This document shows positions 10,301 through 17,839 of a stretch of 64,000 nucleotides of DNA, piece by piece. Origin of the DNA: Exiguobacterium sp. BMC-KP. Lineage in GTDB: Bacteria; Bacillota; Bacilli; Exiguobacteriales; Exiguobacteriaceae. Position 1 is the first letter of the stretch. The number at the start of each line of letters is the position of its first letter. A program made the translations under genes and the position numbers. Under the pieces are notes generated by a model. The model was not told the origin of the DNA. It saw nothing but the letters and a program-made list of their open reading frames with translations, and made no database searches. The stretch lies in the NCBI RefSeq assembly GCF_001275385.1, contig NZ_LGIW01000015.1, positions 1,054,001 through 1,118,000 on the forward strand, in the 5' to 3' direction.

Positions 10301-11167
10301 TTAAAATTCAAAGTATAAAAAATCGCCTTTACCATTTAATACTATTTCAGCGTGATTATGATTGTCTAATGCGTGAAATATGGTGTACGCGTGAGTAAAT
10401 GCTTCTTGAATGTCTTTACGTGAGTATTCTAACTCTTCATAAAAACAACCTCGTTGATAAAAAAAATGACCTAACAATGACGTATCTTTTCTCTCAAGAG
10501 ATGATTGGATACCTTCTTCTGTTATTTGTAGTCCCTTTTTAAAATCAGATTGAAAATATAGCTGCTGCGCAAAATTATACATGATTTTAGATTTTAGTTT
10601 CATCAAATCATATGTCAAATAATCATACTCTAATAATTCTTCGTATACTTTTCTTGCATATTGATAATGATGATTTAAATAATAATAGTTTGCGACAGAC
10701 ATTTTGATTCTTAAGAAAATGGAAGGATATTCGATTTCCATTTGTTTTTGATCTGATAAGTAGAGTAGTTGAGAAATACAAGTTCGATAATCGATATCTT
10801 TTTTGCCTTCACGAGCTATCCACTCAAAATAACGAATCAATAATTGAACAGATGAAGGTAAATCATTCGGTGTTTGTTTGATGAAATCAAGCATGTCATC
10901 ATAACGGTGTCTTCTAGAAAAATCAGACAATTGTATATCATATTGTTGAAATAGACTTGTCTCATTCAGATCAATGAAGAGCTGAGCCGTTGAAATATGG
11001 AGATTTTGAGATAACCGTTGAACAATATCTATCGTCGGCATAATCTTTCCATTTTCAATTTTACTCAACTCTGCTTGGCTACATACATCCTTTGCTAATT
11101 CTGTTTGCGTTAAATTTCTATCAATACGTAGTTTTTTGATATGTTGACCGAATGCTTCGATTTCCAC
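10301..11167 (-). CDS. PlcR-like HTH-TPR regulator, copy 2 of 5
   Basis: 288 residues with the same layout as its neighbours: HTH at about 7-62 (LAKDVCSQAELSKIENGK) and C-terminal TPR helices. It starts with GTG at 11167, nine bases after AAAGGAG. It lies 23 bases upstream of copy 1, so those two probably form one transcript. Upstream, a 427-base gap and the terminator at 11446-11476 separate it from copies 3-5, so it should have its own promoter; TTAACA and TATATT boxes are present at 11242-11267 but spaced 20 bases, so I do not call one. Confidence 0.85.
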   Translation of the reverse strand: MEIEAFGQHIKKLRIDRNLTQTELAKDVCSQAELSKIENGKIMPTIDIVQRLSQNLHISTAQLFIDLNETSLFQQYDIQLSDFSRRHRYDDMLDFIKQTPNDLPSSVQLLIRYFEWIAREGKKDIDYRTCISQLLYLSDQKQMEIEYPSIFLRIKMSVANYYYLNHHYQYARKVYEELLEYDYLTYDLMKLKSKIMYNFAQQLYFQSDFKKGLQITEEGIQSSLERKDTSLLGHFFYQRGCFYEELEYSRKDIQEAFTHAYTIFHALDNHNHAEIVLNGKGDFLYFEF

Positions 11168-11434
11168 ATTTTCTACTCCTTTTCTCCATTTTTGTGTTCA
11201 ATCAGCAACGTACTTAATATTTCATTAAAAATATAAGTCCGCTCTAATATCTTTTTGTTAATATTTAGAAATTGCTTTATTGTGAAAATAATATTCTCAT
11301 TTTAGAAAAATCCAGATTGATTTCAGATGCTCGTACTATTTTTTCTGTGATAAATCATTCGATTAACGAAAAAAATTAAGCTATCTTTATAGCATATGCG
11401 ACTCATTCAGCCATCTAACTGAAATAAATCAATT
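11168..11434. other. AT-rich gap upstream of regulator copy 2
   Basis: About 270 bases, very AT-rich, with no open frame longer than about 11 codons on either strand and no recognisable signal-peptide gene. It presumably holds the promoter of copies 2 and 1. No PlcR-box-like palindrome (TATGNANNNNTNCATA) was found. Confidence 0.5.
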
Positions 11435-11581
11435 TTATATTTTTTGAAAAAAACCTTCTTGACAGGCAAGAAGGTTAGCACATTCTTTACATTCACAAAG
11501 AGGACAATATATAGAGTAGAGTACTTCATTTGGAGAATAACAGTATTGTATTCTATACATTGAATTTAAGCGGATAATCAT
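11435..11581 (-). CDS. Possible cysteine-rich 48-residue ORF (weak)
   Basis: A 48-codon frame starting with ATG at 11581, just downstream of regulator copy 3. It encodes a peptide with six cysteines, five in the second half, including CPLCECKEC, and no hydrophobic signal segment. There is no ribosome site, and its 3' third is the terminator hairpin at 11452-11476, so it may be a chance frame. It is listed because PlcR-type receptors often have a peptide gene of about this length directly downstream; this one lacks the expected export signal. Confidence 0.2.
   Translation of the reverse strand: MIIRLNSMYRIQYCYSPNEVLYSIYCPLCECKECANLLACQEGFFQKI
11446..11476 (-). terminator. Terminator after regulator copies 5-3
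   Basis: On the minus strand AACCTTCTTG (11476-11467) and CAAGAAGGTT (11461-11452) form a perfect 10-bp stem with a 5-base loop, followed by TTTTTT. It ends the transcript of copies 5, 4 and 3. Confidence 0.9.
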
Positions 11582-11594
11582 GTAAAGAAGTGCA

Positions 11595-12485
11595 TTACGT
11601 CGACTCAAAAGTGAATAATAAGTGTTCCTCTTTTAATTCAACAACCTTTTGTTTGGTCGATTTAAACTCAAATGCGTGCAGCAAGGTGTAGGCAACTGTA
11701 TAGGTTTTTTGAAACGAATCTATTCCAACCGCCTCTTGATAGTTACCTAATTGAAAATACAAGTGCCCTAAAAGAAAGGTTTGTTGATGGCTTAAACATA
11801 ATTCGATTCCTTTTTGAATATATACTTTAGATTCTTCAAACAGATCTTGATACAAAAGAATTTGAGCATGATTAAAATAAATCTTGATTAAAGAAGTAAC
11901 ATATAACGAACTATTAAGGTTCTCTAATAAAACTTCAATATCTAAATAAGCACTCTTCGTTAAGTGAAATAGATCATGTTCTGCATACAAATTGGCAATC
12001 GCTGTCTTAATTCGAATAAATAGGGGAATTGATTCGCTTTGAACATCCCATTCAATTAGAAGGTTACTTAATAAGGAAGCCGCAGTTCTAAAATCAAACA
12101 GATCTTGCTTTAAGCCGACAATGATTTGAAAATATTCACTTAGTATGATGATTTCTATATTTTCCTTATCGTCGTACTTAGAAATGTATTGCTTGATTTG
12201 CTCATACGCTTCTTCTCGAAGTAACTCTGAAACAGTCTGATCAAAGTATTCCATTTCTTCGTTCGCTTGAAGCTCTTCGAATAAAAGTGCAATCGGAACT
12301 TTTAGTCGAATGGCAATTTGCTGTATCAAATCTACAGTAGGTGAATTTAAACCATTCTCAATTTTACTAATTTCAGCTTGGCTACAAATGCCATTACACA
12401 GTTCGCTTTGTGTTATCTGTTTTTCGATACGTATCTGTTTTATTTTTGTACCAATCGATGAAGTTAGTGAATTCATATTCATCAT
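11595..12485 (-). CDS. PlcR-like HTH-TPR regulator, copy 3 of 5
   Basis: 296 residues: HTH at about 12-68 (LCNGICSQAEISKIENGL) followed by TPR-like helices ending in a short hydrophobic tail. It is the most divergent C-terminal half of the five, which suggests a different ligand. It starts 4 bases after the stop of copy 4, behind a GAGTGAG ribosome site that sits inside the end of the upstream gene, so copies 5-4-3 are translationally coupled. A terminator follows at 11446-11476. Confidence 0.85.
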   Translation of the reverse strand: MMNMNSLTSSIGTKIKQIRIEKQITQSELCNGICSQAEISKIENGLNSPTVDLIQQIAIRLKVPIALLFEELQANEEMEYFDQTVSELLREEAYEQIKQYISKYDDKENIEIIILSEYFQIIVGLKQDLFDFRTAASLLSNLLIEWDVQSESIPLFIRIKTAIANLYAEHDLFHLTKSAYLDIEVLLENLNSSLYVTSLIKIYFNHAQILLYQDLFEESKVYIQKGIELCLSHQQTFLLGHLYFQLGNYQEAVGIDSFQKTYTVAYTLLHAFEFKSTKQKVVELKEEHLLFTFEST

Positions 12486-12488
12486 TTC

Positions 12489-13379
12489 TCACTCGCTTTC
12501 ATCTATTGGGAATAACAACAGTTCTGATAAATGTACTTCAAGGATTTTTTGGTAAGCATGATTGTTTGTTGCAATGAAAAAGGAATAGGCAATCGTATAT
12601 GCTTCTCTAATATCATTCTTAGCGGCATGTAAGGATTCCAAAAAGAAACCTTTTTGATAATAAAAGTGACCAAGATACGTGAGATCTTGCAAGTTTTTTG
12701 TCTCTTCAATCACTTGCTCTACTTCCCGTAATCCTTCTTCGAATCGCTTTAGTCTATATAAGTTCCTTAAATAATTGTACATGATTTTCATTTTAATTTT
12801 TTTATATTCACGAGTCTGATAAGGCATTTTCAATATGCCTTCATAAATTTGATGAGAATGCGTATATTCTTCGTGATTCGTATATAAAACTGCAATTGCC
12901 ATTTGAATTCGAATATAAAGCAGAAATGACTTTTTCATGATTTCCTTCTGCGCGACTAATTGAAGCAATGATGTAATACATGAACGGAAATCAATATTTC
13001 CTCTTTCATATTCAAGCAGGACTTGATAATAGTGAAGAAAAATTTTAATTTCAAATATAGTTGTTGATTTGGAATAATGAGTTAACTCCGCTGACATTTC
13101 TCCATATGTTTTTTCTCGAAAATGACGTAACATTTGCTGGTCAATTTCGTTCAACTTTTGAGAAACTTGTTCATCCGAAAAAAATAAAGAAATGGATATT
13201 CGTAGTTTTCTACAAATCTGTTGTAATAAATCAATTGTTGGAGTGTTTCTTCCATTCTCGATTTTACTAATTTCAGCTTGACTACAAATGCCTTTGCATA
13301 GTTCCTTTTGAGTCATCCCTTTTTCTAATCGTAACATCTTAATTTTTTTGCCAATCGATGAAGTTGTCAAATCTATCAT
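12489..13379 (-). CDS. PlcR-like HTH-TPR regulator, copy 4 of 5
   Basis: 296 residues from the ATG at 13379; the frame stays open to an ATG at 13400, but only the inner start has a spaced GTGAGTGA ribosome site and matches the arrangement of copy 3. HTH at about 8-60 (LCKGICSQAEISKIENGR), TPR helices after it. It is clearly the closest paralogue of copy 5 across its whole length (shared ILLYTRIQM-type and YTNHEEYTH segments), pointing to a recent tandem duplication. Same operon as copies 5 and 3. Confidence 0.85.
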   Translation of the reverse strand: MIDLTTSSIGKKIKMLRLEKGMTQKELCKGICSQAEISKIENGRNTPTIDLLQQICRKLRISISLFFSDEQVSQKLNEIDQQMLRHFREKTYGEMSAELTHYSKSTTIFEIKIFLHYYQVLLEYERGNIDFRSCITSLLQLVAQKEIMKKSFLLYIRIQMAIAVLYTNHEEYTHSHQIYEGILKMPYQTREYKKIKMKIMYNYLRNLYRLKRFEEGLREVEQVIEETKNLQDLTYLGHFYYQKGFFLESLHAAKNDIREAYTIAYSFFIATNNHAYQKILEVHLSELLLFPIDESE

Positions 13380-13386
13380 CGTTTGT

Positions 13387-14274
13387 TCACTCACTTTCAT
13401 CTATCGGGAATAAGATATTCTCAAAAAAATACGTATTAAGAATTTTTAGGTACGAATAGTTCTTTGTCGCAATAAAAAAAGAATAGGCAGTCGTATAAGC
13501 TTCTCTCACAGAAACTTCCGATAAGTTTAATGCTTCTAAAAGAATACCTTTTTGAAAGTAGAACTGCCCGAGGTACGTTAAATCTTGTAGTTGTTTCGTC
13601 TCTTCGATCACTTGCTGAACTTCCTGTAATCCTTCTTCGAAGCGTTCAGAATCAACTAAATTTCTTATGAAATTATACATGATTTTCATTCGAATCTTTT
13701 TATATTCTCGTGTTTGATAAGATAACGTTAGCAGTTCTTTATAAATTTGATGAGCATGTGTGTATTCTTCATGATTCGTATAGAGAACAGCAATTACCAT
13801 TTGAATTCGTGTATACAGAAGAAATGACTTTTCTTCAACTCCCTGCAGTCTCACCACTTGCAACAATGAGGCGATACATGTCCGAAAATCAACATTCCCT
13901 CTCTCATACTCTAGTAATTCTTGATGATATCGAATTAAAATTTGAATTTCGATAGCGCTATTTGATTTTTTATATAACTCTAAATCATTTGCCATATTTG
14001 AGTAAGTCTTTTCTCGTAAATGACGAATCATCTTTTGATCAATCTCATTCAATTTTTGTGAGACGATTTCATCTTCAAAAAATAACGACATCGGTATACG
14101 TAGTCTTCGACAAATCTGCTGGAGCAAATCGATCGTCGGAGAATTCCGACCGTTTTCAATTTTACTGATCTCAGCTTGACTACAAATTCCTTCACAAAGA
14201 TCTTTTTGTGTCATTCTCTGTTTTTTTCTTTCTTGCTTAATTTTATCGCCAACGGAATGAATGACTGGATGCAT
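13387..14274 (-). CDS. PlcR-like HTH-TPR regulator, copy 5 of 5 (first in the operon)
   Basis: 295 residues. The ATG at 14274 is chosen because GAGGAG lies eight bases upstream; an in-frame GTG at 14283 overlaps that ribosome site and cannot use it. HTH at about 10-65 (LCEGICSQAEISKIENGR), then TPR helices. Only 36 bases separate its start from the terminator of the upstream tRNA-Thr gene, and no convincing promoter fits there, so expression may depend on read-through or on a promoter hidden within the terminator. Confidence 0.85.
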   Translation of the reverse strand: MHPVIHSVGDKIKQERKKQRMTQKDLCEGICSQAEISKIENGRNSPTIDLLQQICRRLRIPMSLFFEDEIVSQKLNEIDQKMIRHLREKTYSNMANDLELYKKSNSAIEIQILIRYHQELLEYERGNVDFRTCIASLLQVVRLQGVEEKSFLLYTRIQMVIAVLYTNHEEYTHAHQIYKELLTLSYQTREYKKIRMKIMYNFIRNLVDSERFEEGLQEVQQVIEETKQLQDLTYLGQFYFQKGILLEALNLSEVSVREAYTTAYSFFIATKNYSYLKILNTYFFENILFPIDESE

Positions 14275-14310
14275 GTGGGTCACTCCTCAAATCAAAAATA
14301 ACGAACTCAC

Positions 14311-14356
14311 AAAAAAAGTCTTCCGTTTCAAGTATATATCACTTGAGACGAAAGAC
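14311..14356 (-). terminator. Terminator downstream of tRNA-Thr
   Basis: A 16-bp stem with two G-U pairs (14356-14341 with 14333-14318), a 7-base loop and a run of seven T on the minus strand. It starts 8 bases after the tRNA 3' end. Confidence 0.9.
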
Positions 14357-14363
14357 GCGTGTA

Positions 14364-14434
14364 TGCTTCCGGCGAGAATCGAACTCGCACTGCAGCATTA
14401 CCATTGCTGAGGTCTGCCATTAACCTACGGAAGC
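14364..14434 (-). tRNA. tRNA-Thr (anticodon GGU)
   Basis: 71 nt folding into a full cloverleaf: acceptor GCTTCCG/CGGAAGC with discriminator A; D stem GGTT/GACC with a minimal 7-base loop containing GG; anticodon stem CAGCA/TGCTG with loop ATGGTAA, giving anticodon GGT; 4-base variable loop; T stem GCGAG/CTCGC with loop TTCGATT. No CCA is encoded. Base 32 is A, and the compact D and variable loops resemble tRNA-Gly more than usual Bacillota tRNA-Thr, so it may be a diverged or recruited copy. It is a single-gene unit with its own promoter and terminator. Confidence 0.85.
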
Positions 14435-14451
14435 CTAGAAAATCTGATTCT

Positions 14452-14480
14452 AGTATAACTTACAAAGAAAAACAAAACAA
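14452..14480 (-). promoter_or_regulatory. tRNA-Thr promoter
   Basis: On the minus strand TTGTTT (14480-14475) and TATACT (14457-14452) are 17 bases apart and end 18 bases before the tRNA. The -35 box overlaps the terminator stem of the upstream gene. Confidence 0.75.
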
Positions 14481-14512
14481 GAAGTTGATACGTTTACCGC
14501 TCAACTTCTTGT
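14464..14512 (-). terminator. Terminator after the Cse60-like gene
   Basis: ACAAGAAGTTGA (minus strand 14512-14501) pairs with TCAACTTCTTGT (14488-14477) across a 12-base loop, followed by a T-rich tract. It starts eight bases after the gene. Confidence 0.8.
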
Positions 14513-14519
14513 CACTTTT

Positions 14520-14717
14520 TTACAGTGTTGTTTTCGTTAACGAGTTATCATAGACGACTAAAACTGAATAATGTTCATCCGCTTTAGACGCGACGAATGT
14601 TGAAAACTTTAATGTAATGATGGCGTTTGACCCAACACCATTATTCTCAAAAAATTCGTTTAGTCTTTCCTCTAATTCTTCAGGCGATCGCCCGACGACT
14701 ACTTTAGAATGCAACAT
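14520..14717 (-). CDS. Cse60/DUF2758-like small protein
   Basis: 65 residues. The pattern (a short beta strand, then SPEELEERLNEFFEN, then two strands ending SVLVVYD) resembles the sporulation-associated small protein Cse60 (DUF2758) of Bacillus; function is unknown in that family. The ATG at 14717 is preferred over upstream GTG (14726) and ATG (14723) because GGAG is eight bases upstream only for this one. It is a single-gene unit with its own terminator. Exiguobacterium is not known to form spores, so the name should not be read as a function. Confidence 0.65.
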   Translation of the reverse strand: MLHSKVVVGRSPEELEERLNEFFENNGVGSNAIITLKFSTFVASKADEHYSVLVVYDNSLTKTTL

Positions 14718-14799
14718 GATCATCACTCCGTTCCGTTATGGTAGGTTCGAAGTTAGTAATTTCCTTATCGAATAAAAGTTAAACCTTTATTTTTCCGAC

Positions 14800-14829
14800 T
14801 TGCCCGACACTCTCTTCATCCGCTATGGT
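14800..14829 (+). promoter_or_regulatory. Candidate promoter of the MalY/PatB gene
   Basis: TTGCCC at 14800-14805 and TATGGT at 14824-14829 with an 18-base spacer, 44 bases before the start codon. Moderate match. Confidence 0.4.
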
Positions 14830-14873
14830 GAAATAGAGTAGAAAAACTTAAAAAGAACAGGAAGTGAAGTCTG

Positions 14874-16049
14874 ATGGAACAGACCAATTTCGATGAACAA
14901 ATTGAGAAACGAAATACGGGATCCGTTAAATGGGACGGACTCCCTTCGCTTTATGGATCAGATGAATTGATTCCAATGTGGGTCGCTGATATGGATGTCC
15001 GTCCGCCACATCATCTGACAGAACGATTGACTAGACGTGCTGCCACTGGTCATTTCGGCTATTCAATGTTCGAAGATGAAGCAAAGCAAGCTATTCTTCA
15101 CTGGTTTCAAAAACGATATGATATTCCCGTCAAAGCCGAATCGATTCTTTACTCAAGCGGAGTCGTTCCTGGACTTGCACATACTTTACTTGCATTGACT
15201 GAACCAGATGATCAAATCATCATCCAGACACCTGTCTATCCTCCATTTCACCAGATCATCGAGTCCAATCAACGACAGATTGTTGAAAACCCGCTCCTTC
15301 TAGAAGGCGAAACGTATCGAACTGACTTTGCTCTCCTTGCGCAACAAATGCAATCAGCACAGATGATGATTCTTTGTAGTCCTCACAATCCAAGTGGTAA
15401 AGTCTTTTCGAAAGAAGAGTTATCTCAAATCGTGGAGTTAGCGAAGCAACACGATGTCTATCTTGTATCTGATGAAATCCATGCCGATCTTGTTTATAAA
15501 GGTTCCGCGCATACACCTATACTTGCCTTTGATTATGAAAAACTGATTTTAGTCAGCGCTCCCTCTAAAACGTTTAACATTCCTGGGTTATATGCCTCTT
15601 ATCTGATCGTACCCGATCTTTCGATTCGTCAACGAATCGAGAAAGTCCAGCAACGCCATTTCGTTCATCCCAATGCATTGGCTTCAACTGCTATCACAGC
15701 AGCATACGGTGATGCTATGAGTGAACAGTGGCTCTCACAATTACTTGTTTATTTAGAAGGCAATCGTGACCATGCGGTTCAACGTATTCGTCAAGAAATG
15801 CCGAAATTAGAAGTCGTTGTTCCAGAAGCGACTTTCCTTTTATGGATCGACTTCAAGGCTCTTGAACTCGATAATAAAACGCGCGCCGACTGGCTTGTCA
15901 AAGAAGCAAAACTCGCTTTGACACACGGTTCTTCGTTCGGATCAGGTGGCGAAACATTTGAGCGCTTAAACATCGGATGCCCTCGTGCGCAATTAGATCA
16001 AGCATTAGACCGTTTAAGCACCGCATATCAACGGTTTTGGATCCATTAA
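14874..16049 (+). CDS. MalY/PatB-family PLP-dependent C-S lyase
   Basis: 391 residues, a complete fold-type I aminotransferase-like enzyme. Asn172 in SPHNPSGK, Asp200 in VSDEIHADL and the PLP-binding Lys232 in SAPSKTFNIPGL are present. Members of this family cleave cystathionine or cysteine-type thioethers to pyruvate, ammonia and a thiol (PatB/MetC-like activity); the substrate here is an inference. The start follows AGGAAGTG. It is a monocistronic gene ended by a strong terminator and is the last host gene before the prophage. Confidence 0.88.
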   Translation: MEQTNFDEQIEKRNTGSVKWDGLPSLYGSDELIPMWVADMDVRPPHHLTERLTRRAATGHFGYSMFEDEAKQAILHWFQKRYDIPVKAESILYSSGVVPGLAHTLLALTEPDDQIIIQTPVYPPFHQIIESNQRQIVENPLLLEGETYRTDFALLAQQMQSAQMMILCSPHNPSGKVFSKEELSQIVELAKQHDVYLVSDEIHADLVYKGSAHTPILAFDYEKLILVSAPSKTFNIPGLYASYLIVPDLSIRQRIEKVQQRHFVHPNALASTAITAAYGDAMSEQWLSQLLVYLEGNRDHAVQRIRQEMPKLEVVVPEATFLLWIDFKALELDNKTRADWLVKEAKLALTHGSSFGSGGETFERLNIGCPRAQLDQALDRLSTAYQRFWIH

Positions 16050-16057
16050 CATGATAC

Positions 16058-16092
16058 GAATGATCCTAATTTCTTAGGGTCATTCTTTTTTA
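16058..16092 (+). terminator. Terminator after the C-S lyase gene
   Basis: GAATGATCCTAA (16058-16069) pairs with TTAGGGTCATTC (16074-16085) across a 4-base loop, one G-U pair, followed by TTTTTT. Confidence 0.9.
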
Positions 16093-16230
16093 TTTAAGTA
16101 TTCATAATTTTCGAAAGAGTATAACCGTATAAAATAGAAGAAACTTTCTCGAAAGAGACGGCGGACGGCTTGATTCCATGCCAATGCTGAGAACTGCTGA
16201 CAAGATAAAATAATGTGCGTTCCCCTGTGC

Positions 16231-16251
16231 ATGTGCAGAAATCGTGCAGGT
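16231..16251. other. attL core
   Basis: The 21-bp core starts with ATGTGCAGAAATC and ends with TGCAGGT; an identical copy sits at 58180-58200. It contains the imperfect inverted pair TGCAG...CTGCA-like halves. It lies in the gap after the C-S lyase gene, so the host site appears to be intergenic and not a tRNA gene. Confidence 0.92.
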
Positions 16252-16267
16252 CGATTCCGTTTGCTTC

Positions 16268-16284
16268 ATACCCACGCGGGGTAT
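16268..16284. repeat. Inverted repeat inside attL
   Basis: ATACCC (16268-16273) and GGGTAT (16279-16284) flank 5 bases, 17 bases inside the attL core. It could be an arm site for the integrase or excisionase, or an operator for the next gene; the right half also contains a possible -10 box (TATAGA). Confidence 0.4.
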
Positions 16285-16328
16285 AGATAAGCATTGACCG
16301 CCGGACTGTTTCACACAAGGAGGAGCAC

Positions 16329-16535
16329 ATGAAAGTTTTGCTCGTGAACAAGACGCAGATCGCGCTGGCTGGAGAGGCACCTGAGATCCTCGCCGCTTTC
16401 GAACGCCTTACGCAAGGCTTGCAGGTCGACATCGTACGCCAGACGGAGACGTTGATGGAACTCGACGTCAGCGAGAGCCAGGCGAAGCGGGAGCGCGTCA
16501 CGGAACAATTGAAGATGCGACTGGGAGCGTCCTAA
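16329..16535 (+). CDS. Small phage protein of unknown function at attL
   Basis: 68 residues, not recognised. The N-terminal half (MKVLLVNKTQIALAGEAPEILAAF) suggests a beta strand followed by a helix, and the C-terminal half is highly charged and helical. A strong ribosome site (AAGGAGGAG) precedes the ATG, and the stop lies in a terminator stem, so it is a real expressed unit. It is one of the few prophage genes on the plus strand, outside the late operon, so it could be expressed in the lysogen. Confidence 0.65.
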   Translation: MKVLLVNKTQIALAGEAPEILAAFERLTQGLQVDIVRQTETLMELDVSESQAKRERVTEQLKMRLGAS

Positions 16536-16549
16536 CGGGCGCTCTTTTT
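16525..16549 (+). terminator. Terminator of the attL small gene
   Basis: GAGCG (16525-16529) and CGCTC (16540-16544) followed by TTTTT. The stop codon is in the loop. Short stem, moderate support. Confidence 0.6.
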
Positions 16550-16555
16550 GTGCAT

Positions 16556-16619
16556 AGAAAAAGACCTCCCGCTAATGCAGAAGGTCTGAAAAATTCAAAA
16601 AGAAAAGCCCTTTAAGGGC
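16556..16619 (-). terminator. Two tandem terminators after the DUF3800 gene
   Basis: On the minus strand GCCCTTAAAGGGC (16619-16607) is followed by TTTTCTTTTT, and AGACCT/AGGTCT (16587-16562) is followed by TTTTTC. Both end transcription leftward. The rest of the 16550-16773 gap holds no gene that I can see. Confidence 0.7.
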
Positions 16620-16773
16620 CCGCATGGGACGGCGTACACACAGCACGCTTAATAATTACTATCGTGATCCACGCGTGAACAGTGTTAGTTGTCTAACCTG
16701 TAACTGAATAATAACACTACTATCAAACGTTGTAAATAATCCTGAGTGTTTTTTTGTTTTTATTTTTTTATGT

Positions 16774-17466
16774 TTATTTTGGACATCTAATGCAGTTGTG
16801 ATTGTCCAAATTTAGTTGCGTCATTTGTCTTTTTCGCGCTAAGTTCCAAATTCGATTCGCTAATATATCACTAGCTTGTATCATAAAATCATTATGAGAA
16901 GTTTTGTATTGAATGTTGACTCGTAATGTAGAATTAAACAGCTTTTTTCTAACCGTGGAATAATCGAAACTGACAATACCTTTAGAAAATTCTTCGTGTA
17001 TCGACTCTTCTAAACCATAGTAACCATTGGTCGATGTCGGTTGCTCATCAATAAAAATATTTAAATGAGTTGGGGCATTCGGGTTTACTTTGTTTTCTCT
17101 TATTAATACTTCAAGTTTTCTTTTTATAGCCATCTTCAGAGCATAATCTTTAAAACGATGTCGAGAAAGTTTGTCTTCCATTATACTATCATACATATGC
17201 TCGATTTCGGTAATCACCGAAAATGATTCAACGTCTTTCATTATCCCCATTAAAGATCTTTTATGTTTATTTTGTAAAAAACAAGCTTTGGCTTCTGCAA
17301 TTCCAAGGTCCTTACAAATGCTCAATGCCAATTTACGGTATCGTCGTGTAGTTCTTTCTCGAACTGCTTTATCCAAGAATACGAATCCACCATAAACAAA
17401 ATGTCCTGATTCTTCTTTTTTATGTAGAACTCCAGAATCGTCTGCGTAAAATGTTATTGTCTGCAT
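16774..17466 (-). CDS. DUF3800 family protein
   Basis: 230 residues. The opening ITFYADDSG with Asp9/Asp10, a mid-protein IFIDEQ motif near residue 142 and HNDFMIQASDILANRIW near 205 are the conserved acidic positions of DUF3800, a family thought to have an RNase H-like fold and often found on phages and near defence genes; its biochemical role is unknown. Its base composition is far more AT-rich than the adjacent structural genes. It has its own ribosome site (GAGAGGAAC) and sits beyond the late-operon terminator, so it is likely an independently expressed accessory gene of the lysogen. Confidence 0.8.
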   Translation of the reverse strand: MQTITFYADDSGVLHKKEESGHFVYGGFVFLDKAVRERTTRRYRKLALSICKDLGIAEAKACFLQNKHKRSLMGIMKDVESFSVITEIEHMYDSIMEDKLSRHRFKDYALKMAIKRKLEVLIRENKVNPNAPTHLNIFIDEQPTSTNGYYGLEESIHEEFSKGIVSFDYSTVRKKLFNSTLRVNIQYKTSHNDFMIQASDILANRIWNLARKRQMTQLNLDNHNCIRCPK

Positions 17467-17530
17467 TTAAAAGTTCCTCTCGTAAATTAATGTTTCCATT
17501 ATATCACCCCGATTCTTTTTATTCTCTAAA

Positions 17531-17562
17531 AAAAGGAAAAAAGCCCACCCGTGAGGGTAGGC
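17531..17562 (-). terminator. Terminator of the late (structural/lysis) operon
   Basis: GCCTACCC (minus strand 17562-17555) pairs with GGGTGGGC (17550-17543) across TCAC, followed by TTTTTT. It lies directly after the holin gene. Confidence 0.9.
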
Positions 17563-17568
17563 GTAAAG

Positions 17569-17823
17569 TTAGATGTCTTTGAGTTTGTTGTAGGCTTTCT
17601 TATCGTCTAGCGCCTTCTGCATACCTTGCGCTTCCGACGTGATGTTGTTGTTCTTCCACCAGGCGATGATGAGACCGATGACACCGATCGCACCCGTGAC
17701 GAATCCGTCCACCTTTTCCGATTCGAACGGAAGTGGATCGTACCCCATCGCAAGCAGAGTCGCATTGAGCATTGCATACAACGGAACGGCGAGGCGGATA
17801 AAAGCAACTGTTTTTTCGTTCAT
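17569..17823 (-). CDS. Phage holin, SPP1 family
   Basis: 84 residues. Two hydrophobic segments (about 8-27 and 39-57), then WWKNNNITSEAQ and a charged tail match SPP1-type holins, which permeabilise the membrane to release endolysin at the end of the lytic cycle. The start ATG at 17823 is preferred; the longer upstream frame overlaps the endolysin gene. The ribosome site (GGGGAA) is weak, which may keep expression low. It lies 16 bases after the endolysin gene and is the last gene of the late operon. Confidence 0.85.
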   Translation of the reverse strand: MNEKTVAFIRLAVPLYAMLNATLLAMGYDPLPFESEKVDGFVTGAIGVIGLIIAWWKNNNITSEAQGMQKALDDKKAYNKLKDI

Positions 17824-17839
17824 GTTGATTCCCCGTTTC

